From Paraburkholderia phenoliruptrix (GTDB taxonomy: Bacteria > Pseudomonadota > Gammaproteobacteria > Burkholderiales > Burkholderiaceae), in the NCBI RefSeq assembly GCF_902859825.1, contig NZ_CADIKB010000003.1:124001-188000 (forward strand): a DNA stretch of 64,000 nt. The letters are read 5' to 3'. The position numbers and the translations under genes were made by a program. Every line of letters starts with the position of its first letter. Within the stretch, counting starts at the first letter, position 1. The notes beneath the pieces are model-generated. The model was not told the DNA's origin, did not search any database, and saw only the letters and a list, made by a program, of their open reading frames with translations. Below, in pieces: positions 44,345-53,616 of the stretch.

Positions 44345-45330
44345 GCCGCGGGAGCGCTTGCCGCGCCCGCTTCGGAGCTTGCTTCGATCCGCGCGCGGAA
44401 GTAGCGCGCGGTTTGCTCCAGACCGTCGTCAAGCGCGGTGTGCGGCTGCCAGCCGAGCAGCTCGCGGGCGCGCGAAATGTCCGGCTGCCGATGCCACGGG
44501 TCGTCGGTCGGTAACGGGTGCAATTCCAGCGGCGAGCTCGAGCCTGTAATCGCGACGATTCGCTCGGCAATCTCGCGCATGCTGACTTCGTGAGGATTGC
44601 CGAGATTGACCGGGCCCCCCGGGTCTTCGTCCGTGTTCATCAGGCGGATGAACGCGTCGATCATGTCATCCACATAGCAGAAGGAACGCGTTTGCGAGCC
44701 GTCGCCATAGAGCGTCAGCGGCTCGCCGCGCAGCGCCTGCATCATGAAGTTCGAGACGACGCGGCCATCGGCGGGATGCATGCGCGGCCCGTACGTATTG
44801 AAGATTCGCGCGATACGGATCGACAGGCCATGCTGGCGGCGGTAGTCCATGAAGAGCGTTTCCGCGCAGCGTTTGCCCTCGTCGTAGCACGAGCGCGGTC
44901 CGATCGGGTTCACGTGCCCCCAGTAATCTTCTTTCTGCGGATGCACGAGCGCATCGCCATACACTTCGCTCGTCGACGCCTGAAAGATCTTTGCCTTCAC
45001 GCGTTTGGCGAGGCCGAGCATGTTGATCGCGCCGTGCACGCTCGTCTTGGTGGTTTGCACAGGATCGTGCTGATAGTGAATGGGCGACGCAGGGCAGGCC
45101 AGGTTGTAGATTTCGTCCACTTCGACGTAAAGCGGAAACGTCACGTCGTGACGCATCAGTTCGAAGTTCGGGCAGTCCAGCAAGTGCGCGATATTGTCCT
45201 TCGTGCCGGTGTAGAAGTTGTCCACGCACAGCACGTCGTGGCCCTGCGTTACGAGCCGCTCGCACAGGTGCGAGCCGAGAAAGCCGGCGCCGCCTGTGAC
45301 GAGAATCCGCTTGCGGGTAAGTTCTTTCAT
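44323..45330 (-). CDS. UDP-glucuronate decarboxylase (UDP-xylose synthase)
   Basis: A 335-residue extended SDR enzyme converting UDP-glucuronate to UDP-xylose. [19 protein letters not shown] (NAD site), [30 protein letters not shown] and [13 protein letters not shown] (Tyr-x3-Lys) are diagnostic of UXS. It is the last gene of the glycan operon (50-base gap to the preceding GT), so the glycan probably contains xylose or a 4-keto-pentose-derived sugar. It has an Ala-rich C-terminal tail. Confidence 0.93.
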   Translation of the reverse strand: MKELTRKRILVTGGAGFLGSHLCERLVTQGHDVLCVDNFYTGTKDNIAHLLDCPNFELMRHDVTFPLYVEVDEIYNLACPASPIHYQHDPVQTTKTSVHGAINMLGLAKRVKAKIFQASTSEVYGDALVHPQKEDYWGHVNPIGPRSCYDEGKRCAETLFMDYRRQHGLSIRIARIFNTYGPRMHPADGRVVSNFMMQALRGEPLTLYGDGSQTRSFCYVDDMIDAFIRLMNTDEDPGGPVNLGNPHEVSMREIAERIVAITGSSSPLELHPLPTDDPWHRQPDISRARELLGWQPHTALDDGLEQTARYFRARIEASSEAGAASAPAAQRPALT

Positions 45331-45380
45331 GTTGCGTCGTCCTTATCGATGATTCGGCGCAGGTCGTCCCGACCCGAAGC

Positions 45381-46337
45381 TCATGCGGTGACCTGCAGCA
45401 GGGCGTCGTGCCAGTCCTGCGCGAAGCGATCTATATGAAATCGCTCCAGCGCTGTGCGACGCGCGCCTTCGCCAAGACGCCGGGCTTGCGCAGGATCGCG
45501 CAGCAGTTCATGCATCGCATCGACGAGTGCGTTGACGTCGGTATGCACGAAGCCGTTTTCGCCGTTGCGAATCACCGTGGCGAGTTCCGTGGTCGCGAGG
45601 CCGACAATCGGCATGCCGATCGTCATCGCCTCTACAATGGCGAGACCGAGGCTCGTCCAGCGAATCGGATTGAAAAAGAAGCGGTAGCGCGCGGTGAATG
45701 CAGCAAGATCCAGATTGCCGACTTCGCCGATGCCGTCGAGCCGTTCCGCATCCATGCCGACCAGATCGAGCGGCACGCGTGTGCGCAGGTCGGCAAACAC
45801 GTCGGCGCCCAGACGCCGTCCGCGTTGCGCAAGATGATTGACCACCACAATGCCGCGTTCGAGCTTGCCGGTATAGCGCACGCCTTCGGGCACCACCACG
45901 CCGTGTTCGATCACCCGCGTGGGCGTCACGCCGCAATCCCACATCAACTGATTGAAGTGCGTGACGTGAACGAGCAGCGTGTCCGGGTCGTCGACCCAAT
46001 GCCATTGCTGAAACGGATTTTCCTGCGGCGGATCATGCTCGATATAGACGCGCGGCAGACGCCGCTGCGCTTCGCTCAGCACGTGTTCGCGGTCATATTC
46101 CCAATGTGTTTTGTGTTGATACAGGATCACGTCGAATTCCTGATCGGGCACGTCGTCCGCATTGATCTCGTGGACGTTGTCGCCCCAGGGCAGCACGCCC
46201 ACCTTGCCTGCATAGCCGGGCGGATGGCCTGGTTTCGTGACCAGATAGAAGTCGTGCGGCGCCTGGGTCAGGTAATACAGATAGTTGCCGTGGACGTGCC
46301 ATGTCAGCACACGCAGACGGCGGCAGTTACGCAGCAT
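45381..46337 (-). CDS. Glycosyltransferase, GT4/GT1 superfamily (GT-B)
   Basis: A 318-residue GT-B protein, somewhat short for the family. The N-terminal domain has VLTWHVHGNYLYYLTQ and HWEYDREHVLSEAQRRLPRV. The C-terminal nucleotide-sugar site includes RFFFNPIRWTSLGLAIVEAM, the usual donor-binding Glu region, then IGMPIVGLATTE and RNGENGFVHTD. ATG 46337 overlaps the preceding GT9 gene by 11 bases. In-frame upstream codons belong to that gene's antisense composition and were rejected. Donor and acceptor unknown. Confidence 0.87.
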   Translation of the reverse strand: MLRNCRRLRVLTWHVHGNYLYYLTQAPHDFYLVTKPGHPPGYAGKVGVLPWGDNVHEINADDVPDQEFDVILYQHKTHWEYDREHVLSEAQRRLPRVYIEHDPPQENPFQQWHWVDDPDTLLVHVTHFNQLMWDCGVTPTRVIEHGVVVPEGVRYTGKLERGIVVVNHLAQRGRRLGADVFADLRTRVPLDLVGMDAERLDGIGEVGNLDLAAFTARYRFFFNPIRWTSLGLAIVEAMTIGMPIVGLATTELATVIRNGENGFVHTDVNALVDAMHELLRDPAQARRLGEGARRTALERFHIDRFAQDWHDALLQVTA

Positions 46338-47466
46338 GATGCAACTCCTCGAAAGGGCCTGTTTCGGCCTGCGTATGTAATGCATACGGACCGGCGGGGC
46401 GAGCGTCCTGAACGCCGGCCAGTTGCGCGCGCGCCGTCTCGACCACGCGCTCGACACTGACGTTGAGCGCGCAAGGATGACCATACGGACACTCGCGGAA
46501 CATGCAAGGCCGGCACGGCGGATAGTCCGCGAGTACGCGATGCCGTGCATGGTCGAGCGGGGCCCAGCGCTGTGTGTCGCTGCCCGACGCGATCACGACG
46601 GACGCGGTTGCCATGGCAGCTGCGATATGCGAAATGCCGGTGTCGTTGCACACCACCAGCCGCGCTTGCGCAACCAGTGCAGCGAGTCCGCCGAGCGACG
46701 TCGCGCCAGCCAGATGCAGGGCGGGCGCGGTCATTGCGCCGAGCACCTCGCCGGTCAGCGAGGCTTCCGCGGCGGTGCCCGTGATCGCAATCTGCCAGCC
46801 GTCGGCGGCAAGACGGTCCGCGACTTCGGCAAAACGCGCGGCGGGCCAGCGTCGCGATGGCAATTGCGCGCCCGGATGAATCAGCACGAGACGCTCCGCC
46901 TCTATACCGTGCGTAGCCGCGAGTGACGCGTACTCTTCACCGTCGCGGTCGCTGAGCGGAAAAGATAAGTGCCGGTCGTGGGTGTCGGCGCCGAGCGCGC
47001 GCATGAGCGCAAGGTAGCGCTCCGGCTCCGGCAGATCGTCCGGCCAGCCGATGAATAGGCCATCGCGCGGGGCTTCGTCCGGCTGGACGAAGCCCGCGTT
47101 AGCACGCGCGCCGAACTGAAGCAGCAGGTCGTTGGCCACGCCGCCGCTGCCGTGCAACTGGATAGCGAGATCGAAACGTTGCGCCCGCATCGATTCGAAA
47201 AAAGCAGGCAGGCCGTCGTTTGATTCACGCTGCTCGGGGAAGCCTTCGGCGCCGGGAAAAACAATCAGCTCGTCGACTAGGTCTGCATACCGTTCGACGA
47301 ACGACTGCGCCCACGGCAGGCCGATCAGAGCGATATGCGCCTGCGGCGCGGCCTTGCGCAGTGCCCGCAGCGCGGGAACCGAGCAGAGCATGTCGCCGAG
47401 TTGCAGCGCCCGAAAAATCGCGATGCGGCGAGGTGCGAGTGACGTCAGGAACGAGCCTGCATTCAT
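46327..47466 (-). CDS. GT9 heptosyltransferase-family glycosyltransferase
   Basis: A 379-residue GT9 (WaaC/F-type) enzyme. IAIFRALQLGDMLCSVPALR near the N-terminus, LVLIHPGAQLPSRRWPAARF, CNDTGISHIAAAMATASVVI and a Cys cluster PPCRPCMFRECPYGHPC typical of heptosyltransferase-like proteins. It is the second GT9 of this operon. ATG 47466 overlaps the GT2 stop as ATGA. The sugar could be heptose or another ADP/GDP-linked sugar. Confidence 0.9.
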   Translation of the reverse strand: MNAGSFLTSLAPRRIAIFRALQLGDMLCSVPALRALRKAAPQAHIALIGLPWAQSFVERYADLVDELIVFPGAEGFPEQRESNDGLPAFFESMRAQRFDLAIQLHGSGGVANDLLLQFGARANAGFVQPDEAPRDGLFIGWPDDLPEPERYLALMRALGADTHDRHLSFPLSDRDGEEYASLAATHGIEAERLVLIHPGAQLPSRRWPAARFAEVADRLAADGWQIAITGTAAEASLTGEVLGAMTAPALHLAGATSLGGLAALVAQARLVVCNDTGISHIAAAMATASVVIASGSDTQRWAPLDHARHRVLADYPPCRPCMFRECPYGHPCALNVSVERVVETARAQLAGVQDARPAGPYALHTQAETGPFEELHHAA

Positions 47467-48542
47467 AGAAAGAGCACCTTGTAACGGATGGCGCCGTAGA
47501 GCCGCCAGTAGATCGACAGAAACGGAATCGGAATGGACGTCCACGCCATTTCGGCGATGTGCCGCCAACTGCGGTCGCGCCCGCGCAATCGCACGACGCA
47601 GAAATAGGCCGTCAGTACAAACCACGCGAGTAAGCCGAGCGTGAAAGTCGTGCCGTCTCCCACCAGCGCGCCGACGAGGGCGGCCAGCACGGCGCACAGA
47701 ATCAGGTAATACAGAAACGGCGGTGACGAGCGGATTCGCGTCCTGAACAGTTCGGGGTGCTTCTTATAGAGCAGCGCGTCGAACTGGCTCTTCTTCTGCT
47801 GCGAAATGCTGACGCCCCAACGCGCGGGTCGCACCGGATGCACGACCACCGCATCGTTCGCGCGCACGATCTTGCCGCCCGCCTGCAGCAGCGTGAACTG
47901 CAGGTCGGAGTCCTCGCGCCACGCCGACGTAAAGCGTTCGTCGAAGCCGCCCGTCATCGTCAGAAAACTTCGGGCTACGAAGACATTCGCCGTGGCGAAT
48001 TCGGCGCGCTCCAGACCGCTCGCATCGGCCTCGTAGTCGGTTGGCGACGCGGGTAGCGGCACGACGATTTTGCCCGCGGCGGCGGCCGCGCCCTGGCGAA
48101 TCGCCGCGAGTCCTTCTGCGAGCCAGTGCGAGTCCGGCAGTGTGTCGTCGTCGGTGAAGGCGATCACCGGCGAGCGCGCCTGCTGCCAGCCTGCATTGCG
48201 CGCACCGGCGGGCCCTTGCGTGCGAGTCACCGGCACGTAGCGCACGGCGAGTCCACGCGTCGCCTGTTCCGCGGCGATGCGCGCGACGCAGGTGCGCGTC
48301 GCCTCGTCCGGACCGTCGTCGCACACCACGATTTCGTAGCGGTCGGCGGGAAAGTCCTGCTCCGTCAGTGCGCGCAGGCATGCGGCGAGCATGTCGGGCC
48401 GCCGGTAAGTCGGCACCACCACCGAAACATCAAGGTGCGCGAGCAGCACGCCGGGATAGCCCGCCGCAATCGGTTCTGCCTCGCTATGCGGATGGCTTAA
48501 GCTGCCTCGTACGTCGAGTGGTCCCGTTGCGGATGGACTCAT
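47463..48542 (-). CDS. GT2 glycosyltransferase with C-terminal membrane segments
   Basis: A 359-residue GT-A enzyme. DVSVVVPTYRRPDMLAACLR, VVCDDGPDEATRT, GPAGARNAGWQQARSPVIAF and TDDDTLPDSHWLAEG (DxD) are followed by GGFDERFTSAWREDSDLQFT. Two membrane helices (FLYYLILCAVLAALVGALV and LLAWFVLTAYFCVVRL) sit near the C-terminus, so it acts at the inner membrane. It overlaps both neighbours as ATGA. Specificity unknown. Confidence 0.9.
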   Translation of the reverse strand: MSPSATGPLDVRGSLSHPHSEAEPIAAGYPGVLLAHLDVSVVVPTYRRPDMLAACLRALTEQDFPADRYEIVVCDDGPDEATRTCVARIAAEQATRGLAVRYVPVTRTQGPAGARNAGWQQARSPVIAFTDDDTLPDSHWLAEGLAAIRQGAAAAAGKIVVPLPASPTDYEADASGLERAEFATANVFVARSFLTMTGGFDERFTSAWREDSDLQFTLLQAGGKIVRANDAVVVHPVRPARWGVSISQQKKSQFDALLYKKHPELFRTRIRSSPPFLYYLILCAVLAALVGALVGDGTTFTLGLLAWFVLTAYFCVVRLRGRDRSWRHIAEMAWTSIPIPFLSIYWRLYGAIRYKVLFL

Positions 48543-50284
48543 GCGCCGCCCTCCGCTTTCTCGACGAGGAATGGTCCTATCACGAGCGCGTCGAGCGGCG
48601 AGGTCCAGAACGACTCCACGGCGTCGCGCGGCGAATTCACCATCGGCTCACCGCGCGTGTTGAACGACGTGTTGACGAGAATCGGCACACCCGTGCGTTC
48701 GTTGAACGCGGCGAGCAGATCGTAGTAGAGCGGATGCTGCGAACGGTTCACCGTCTGCACGCGCGCGGTGCCGTCGACATGCCGCACCGCAGGAATGCGC
48801 TCGGCCTTGTCGGCGCGCACGTCGAACACGAACAGCATGAACGGCGCGACGCCCCCGTTCACGAACCATTCGCTCGCGTGCTCTTCCATGACGACGGGCG
48901 CGACCGGCCGGAAGTCCTCGCGATCCTTGATCTCGTTGAGCTTTGCCTGCATGTGCGGATCGACAGGCGAGGCGAGAATCGAGCGCGCGCCGAGCGCGCG
49001 CGGACCGAATTCGGTGCGGCCCTGATACCAGCCGATAACCTTGCCGCTCGCGAGCAGATCGGCCGTTTCGCCCGCAATGTCGTCGAGCCGCCGATACGGC
49101 ACCTTCGACCATTTCAGGAATTGCTCGACTTCTTCTTCCGGATACTCGGGGCCGAGGTACGCGTGATCCATCGTCCAGTGACGCTTGCGGTCGCCGCGTT
49201 CGCTGCGTTCGCGATAGTCGATCCAGAGCGCCGCACCGAGCGCGGTGCCCGCATCGCCGGCGGCAGGCTGCACCCAGACTTCGTCGAACGGGCCGGCGTC
49301 GCGCAGCTTCGAATTCATCACGCAGTTCAAGGCGACGCCGCCCGCCATGCTGAGCTTGCGCAAGCCGGTCTTCTCGTGCAGCCAGCCCGCCAGTTGCAGC
49401 ACGGTTTCTTCGAGCACGCGCTGCAGCGAATGCGCGATGTCGAAGTGCCGTTGCTCGAGCGGACCGCCGCGCTCGCGCGCCGGGCCGAAGCGTTTGACGA
49501 GGCGCGGGGCGTCGACGGTATAGCTGCCGTCGCCGCGATAACGCACGATGTCGCGGAACACGTCGACATACTCGGGCTTGCCGTAGGACGCGAGCGCCAT
49601 CACTTTGTACTCGTCCGACGAATGCAGGAAGCCGAGCCAGTCGGTCACGGCTTCGTAGAGCAGGCCGAGCGAGTGCGGCAGCTCCACTTGTTTGAGCCGC
49701 GTGTATTCGCCGTCGACGAATTGGCCCATGCTGGTCGTCACACCTTCGCCGCGCCCGTCCATGGTGAGCACGGCGGTGTTGTCATAGGGCGCGGCGAGGA
49801 ACGCGCTCGCTTCGTGCGCGAGGTGATGCTCGACGAAATGCCACTTGAAGCCGTTGTCGCGGTCCACGCCCTGAAAGCGCTTGCGCAGATGATGCGGCGC
49901 GCCGTCGAGCAATTGTCCCTTGGCATTCGCGATATAGCTCAGAAAGAGCGGATCCCACGGCGACGCCGACGGATCGGCAAGGCGCGTGTTGGCCGGGTCG
50001 AACGGTAGTTCGATGGTCGCGCCGGGGCGCTTCGGCATGCCGCTGAACAGGCCCGGGTCGTACGAGTAGGCGACATGATCGACGTCCGCGAGCGTGATGC
50101 CGGCGGCTCTCAGGCAGTAGTCGATTGCATCGAACGGCAGTTGCCAGGTGGAGAAGGGCACGGGGCGCTTCGCGTGCTTGACGTGCGTGAAGCGTTCGTC
50201 TTCGGCGGCGGCGAGCACCACACCGTCGCGCAGCAGGGCTGCGGCGCTGTCGTGATAGACGGCATTGATTCCGAGTGTGTACAT
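48539..50284 (-). CDS. Carbamoyltransferase (NodU/CmcH family)
   Basis: A 581-residue O-carbamoyltransferase. The N-terminal ASKHA/TsaD-like domain shows GINAVYHDSAAALLRDG, DERFTHVKHAKRPVPFST and the metal-binding VEHHLAHEASAF. The C-terminal carbamoyl-phosphate domain has QGRTEFGPRALGARSILASP and NTSFNTRGEPMVNSP. It transfers a carbamoyl group from carbamoyl phosphate (via carbamoyl-AMP) to a hydroxyl, usually of a sugar. Inside a glycosyltransferase operon this predicts a carbamoylated glycan. It is 25 bases after the second GT9 and overlaps the GT2 as ATGA. Confidence 0.94.
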   Translation of the reverse strand: MYTLGINAVYHDSAAALLRDGVVLAAAEDERFTHVKHAKRPVPFSTWQLPFDAIDYCLRAAGITLADVDHVAYSYDPGLFSGMPKRPGATIELPFDPANTRLADPSASPWDPLFLSYIANAKGQLLDGAPHHLRKRFQGVDRDNGFKWHFVEHHLAHEASAFLAAPYDNTAVLTMDGRGEGVTTSMGQFVDGEYTRLKQVELPHSLGLLYEAVTDWLGFLHSSDEYKVMALASYGKPEYVDVFRDIVRYRGDGSYTVDAPRLVKRFGPARERGGPLEQRHFDIAHSLQRVLEETVLQLAGWLHEKTGLRKLSMAGGVALNCVMNSKLRDAGPFDEVWVQPAAGDAGTALGAALWIDYRERSERGDRKRHWTMDHAYLGPEYPEEEVEQFLKWSKVPYRRLDDIAGETADLLASGKVIGWYQGRTEFGPRALGARSILASPVDPHMQAKLNEIKDREDFRPVAPVVMEEHASEWFVNGGVAPFMLFVFDVRADKAERIPAVRHVDGTARVQTVNRSQHPLYYDLLAAFNERTGVPILVNTSFNTRGEPMVNSPRDAVESFWTSPLDALVIGPFLVEKAEGGA

Positions 50285-50309
50285 GAGCGTTCGCAGTAGG
50301 AGTGGGTTG

Positions 50310-51593
50310 TCAGGGCACCACCGGCTGATCGGCGAGCGGCGGCGCCGCGTCGCTGGGGTGGGCGTGGGATTCGTTATAGGAAGAAGCGGAAGAAGAGTGC
50401 GCGCGTTCGCGCGCGGATGCGGCGCGCAACTGCGCCTCGCCGCGCAACTCGAGCGCGGCAGTCACGACCTCGGCGGGCGTGACGCCGAGCAGGCATGCAT
50501 GATGATGCTGCGGACACACGCTGCGATAACACCAGCGGCATTCGACATCGCGAAACAGCACGCGATGCGGCGTTTGCCACGGCGTGTGCTGCGGATTCGT
50601 CAGCGCATACAGATCGACCACCGGCGTCGCGAGCGCGGACGCGAGATGCACCGGCCCGCTGTTATTCGACACCAGCACGCTGGCGCGTTCGATCAATGCC
50701 GCCAGTTCGCCGAGCGAGAGCGCACCGCTCATGTCGTGCAGTTGCGCGCGAACGCGCGGCGCGGCGGCGGCAATCACAGCTTGTGCGAGGGCGCGTTCGC
50801 TCGCACTGCCGGTAATCAGAATGGGCGCGCCCGTCTCTGTGGCGAGCCGCGTCGCCACCTGGCCGAAGCGCTCCGGCGGATAACGGCGCGAGGCGGCGGT
50901 TGCACCTGGGTGCAACACAATGCAGCGTGGGCCTTTGTCCGCGTCGACGTGTACGCCGCGTGCGGCGAGCTGCTGTGCCAAGCTGCGCCGATCGGTCTCG
51001 CGCACCGCGAAACGCATGCGCGTGTCGGGCGCTTGCGCGCCGACCTGGCGCACGAGATCGAGCTGCCGTTCCACTTCATGACGCGTGCGCTGCTGCGGCT
51101 CGGGTTCGCGCAACCAGTCGGTTAGCAATGCATACGGATTCTCGCGGCAATGCGCGAGGCGCCGCGGAATGCCCGCGAGATAGCACAGCATGGCGGCGGG
51201 CAGCGGGCTCTGGCTGTACACGGTGAAGATCACGGCCGCGTCGAAGCCGCCGTGCCGCAGGCGTTCCTGCATGCGTTGATCGTCGGCGAGCGAGCGCGAA
51301 CTCGCGGCCGGACTCGCGACCCACGGCGCTTCGTATTCGATGACGTCGTCGACGTCGTCGAGATAGGGCGCGAGCGCCACGCCGCTGCGCGACGCGAGCA
51401 GCGTGATATGGCGGCCCGGCCCGGACTCGCGCAACGCGTGCAGCGCGGGGGTGGTCATCAATACGTCGCCGAGGTTGTCGAGCCGCACGCACAGAATCCG
51501 CTTGATGTCCTCGCCCCACTGTGCAAGCTGCGGGCTGTCGGGCACGCGAGCGTGAGCGAGCGTGGGTTGAGCGATGAGAAGCGGCGCGTTCAT
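50310..51593 (-). CDS. GT9 heptosyltransferase-family glycosyltransferase (second copy)
   Basis: A 427-residue GT9 protein. RILCVRLDNLGDVLMTTPAL, CIVLHPGATAASRRYPPERF, VSNNSGPVHLASALATPVVD and the Cys/His cluster CRWCYRSVCPQHHHACL. The C-terminal 40 residues are Ser/Ala/Arg-rich and probably disordered. The ATG at 51593 overlaps the phosphatase stop as ATGA. The frame continues upstream through that gene but without similarity. Together with a GmhB-like phosphatase it hints at a heptose-containing product. Confidence 0.9.
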   Translation of the reverse strand: MNAPLLIAQPTLAHARVPDSPQLAQWGEDIKRILCVRLDNLGDVLMTTPALHALRESGPGRHITLLASRSGVALAPYLDDVDDVIEYEAPWVASPAASSRSLADDQRMQERLRHGGFDAAVIFTVYSQSPLPAAMLCYLAGIPRRLAHCRENPYALLTDWLREPEPQQRTRHEVERQLDLVRQVGAQAPDTRMRFAVRETDRRSLAQQLAARGVHVDADKGPRCIVLHPGATAASRRYPPERFGQVATRLATETGAPILITGSASERALAQAVIAAAAPRVRAQLHDMSGALSLGELAALIERASVLVSNNSGPVHLASALATPVVDLYALTNPQHTPWQTPHRVLFRDVECRWCYRSVCPQHHHACLLGVTPAEVVTAALELRGEAQLRAASARERAHSSSASSYNESHAHPSDAAPPLADQPVVP

Positions 51594-52210
51594 TGAGCGG
51601 CTTCCTCGCCGGCGGGTGCGGGCCTCGACGCGGCTTCGCCATGGGCGGCTTCGGCTTGGCGCACGACAATCTGCGCAGCCTCGTGCAGGTCGGCGGCGCG
51701 CGCGGCCGGCACGCGCTGCGGCCCTTCGATCCACTCGGTCTCGTGGCCGTTGTCGAGCAGAATCGTGCGGCATCCGGCGCGATTGCCCGCTTCGACATCG
51801 TCGAGAATGTCGCCGATAAACCAGCTGCGCGCGAGATCCAGCCGATGCTCGCGAGCCGCGCGCAGCAGCAGGCCGGGCGCCGGCTTGCGGCAGTCGCAGG
51901 CGGTCGCATACGGCGCCACGCTGCCCTCGGGATGATGCGGGCACCAGTACGCGCCGGCAAGCGTCGCGCCGCAGTCGGCGAACATTCGCGCGAGCTCGGC
52001 CTCGACGCCCTTTAACGCCGCGCGCTGAAACTTGCCGAGCGCGACGCCGGATTGATTGCTGATCACGAAGAGCGCAAACGGCTGGCTCGCGAGCAGCGTC
52101 AACGCTTCGCGCGCGCCGGGGGCGAGGCGCATGAGCGTTGGCTCGATGTTGTAGGGCACGTCGTCGAGCAGCGTGCCGTCTTTGTCGAGAAAAACCGCGG
52201 GTTGCAACAT
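51590..52210 (-). CDS. HAD phosphatase, D-glycero-D-manno-heptose-1,7-bisphosphate phosphatase (GmhB)-like
   Basis: A 206-residue HAD-IIIA phosphatase. AVFLDKDGTLLDDVPYN holds the catalytic DxD. ISNQSGVALGKF is motif II. CPHHPEGSVAPYATACDCRK supplies the Cys/His zinc knuckle typical of GmhB. WFIGDILDDVEAGNRAG is motif IV. The start 52210 has a poor ribosome-binding site. The nearby GT9 genes make a heptose-nucleotide pathway step likely, although no GmhA or HldE gene lies in the window. Confidence 0.88.
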   Translation of the reverse strand: MLQPAVFLDKDGTLLDDVPYNIEPTLMRLAPGAREALTLLASQPFALFVISNQSGVALGKFQRAALKGVEAELARMFADCGATLAGAYWCPHHPEGSVAPYATACDCRKPAPGLLLRAAREHRLDLARSWFIGDILDDVEAGNRAGCRTILLDNGHETEWIEGPQRVPAARAADLHEAAQIVVRQAEAAHGEAASRPAPAGEEAAQ

Positions 52211-52320
52211 GATGGGGACGGTGCCGAAAACGTGGACGATTCGCCGGAAGCGGACGGTGCGTCCGCCCCGGCGTGACGAAACAGGCTGCGCTGGCTGGCG
52301 CTGCAATGACGCGTGGCGTG

Positions 52321-53616
52321 CTACCGGAACGCCGCGCCGGCTGCCGCGCGCATTCGTACCTCCACGCGTTCTTCCGCGGTTTTGGCGGGCACGAGCCGGG
52401 CGGTGCGCATATAGATCTGCGCAAGTGCTTCGCCCACGCCGCGCCACGTGAATTCCTGGCGCGCGCGCTCCAGACCTGCTTCGCCCATCCGGCGCGCCAG
52501 CGCCGGATCGCGCCGCAGCTGGTCGAGGCGCGCAGCGAGCGCGGCCGGATCCCGCGGCGGCACGAGAAAGCCGGTGAGGCCGTCGGCCACCGAATAGCGG
52601 ATTCCGCCGACGTCCGCGCCAATTACGGGCGTGCCGCATGCCATTGCCTCGACGGGCGTGATGCCGAACGGCTCATACCACGGCGTTGTCACGAACACGT
52701 CGGCGGCGCTATAGAAGTAGCGCAGTTGCGCCCGCCCGCGCCGCCCGACGAAGTGGGTCTGCTCGGCCACGCCGCATTCGCGCGCAATGCCGCGCAGGCG
52801 CGCGATTTCCGGCGTGGCTTTTTCATTCGGCGCGTCCGAGTTGCCGCCCACCACGTAAAGTTGCGCGCAAGCGCCGAAGGCCTTCTTCAGCACGCCCACA
52901 CCGCGCACGACGTTGTCGATGCCTTTGCGCTCGACAAGGCGGCCGAGTTGCAGCACGGTGAACTGATCCTGCTGCCAGCCGAGCGCTTCGCGCGCAGCGG
53001 CGCGATCCATCGGATGAAACTCGTCGGCGTCGAAACCGCACGGCACGGTCTGGATACGCGCGGGATCGGCCTGGTAATGCTCGATCAGATCGGCTTCGTC
53101 CTGCGGACATTCCGCGATCACCACGTCGGATTGCGCGACGAGGTCGTCTTCGATCGCGAAACGCTCGTCGGGAAAGCCGTCGTTCGCGCCCTGATGAATG
53201 CGGCGCACGCGGCCGAGCGCATGAAACGTCGTAACGAGCGGCACACCGAGCGCCGCTTTCACCTTCATGGCCGCGAGGCCCGACATAAAGAAATTGGCGT
53301 GCATCACATCGTAGTGCTTCTTCTCGCGGCGGAAGAACTCGATCAGGAATGCGGCGAATTCATCCATGAAGGGCAGCAGCTGTTCTTTCGGCAACTGCAT
53401 CGGCGGCCCTGCCGGAACGTGGATGACGCGCACGCCCTCCATGTCGGAGACGAGCGGCAGGAGCGCGCGGTCGCGCCGCGTGAACACATCCACTAGATGG
53501 CCCATCTCCGTGAGTTCACGCGCAACGTTCGCGACGTAAATGTTTTGTCCTCCGCTGTCGACGCCTCCGGCGACGGCGAGGGGCGAGGCGTGTTCACTGA
53601 TGAGGGCGATCTTCAT
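52321..53616 (-). CDS. GT4 glycosyltransferase (sucrose-synthase-like N-terminus)
   Basis: A 431-residue GT-B enzyme. ALISEHASPLAVAGGVDSGG and QNIYVANVARELTEMGHLVD recall the sucrose-phosphate-synthase-like GT4 group. FTVLQLGRLVERKGIDNVVR and YEPFGITPVEAMACGTPVIG (EX7E) are the donor site. Start 53616 (second of two close ATGs) has GAAGGA at the right distance. It is the first gene of the eight-gene glycan operon, 110 bases before the phosphatase, with a 501-base regulatory region upstream. Confidence 0.92.
   Translation of the reverse strand: MKIALISEHASPLAVAGGVDSGGQNIYVANVARELTEMGHLVDVFTRRDRALLPLVSDMEGVRVIHVPAGPPMQLPKEQLLPFMDEFAAFLIEFFRREKKHYDVMHANFFMSGLAAMKVKAALGVPLVTTFHALGRVRRIHQGANDGFPDERFAIEDDLVAQSDVVIAECPQDEADLIEHYQADPARIQTVPCGFDADEFHPMDRAAAREALGWQQDQFTVLQLGRLVERKGIDNVVRGVGVLKKAFGACAQLYVVGGNSDAPNEKATPEIARLRGIARECGVAEQTHFVGRRGRAQLRYFYSAADVFVTTPWYEPFGITPVEAMACGTPVIGADVGGIRYSVADGLTGFLVPPRDPAALAARLDQLRRDPALARRMGEAGLERARQEFTWRGVGEALAQIYMRTARLVPAKTAEERVEVRMRAAAGAAFR

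Noticed and set aside
48368-50008. 546-codon plus-strand frame opposite the carbamoyltransferase
   Set aside because: His/Arg/Glu-rich shadow without motifs; the minus-strand carbamoyltransferase is clear.
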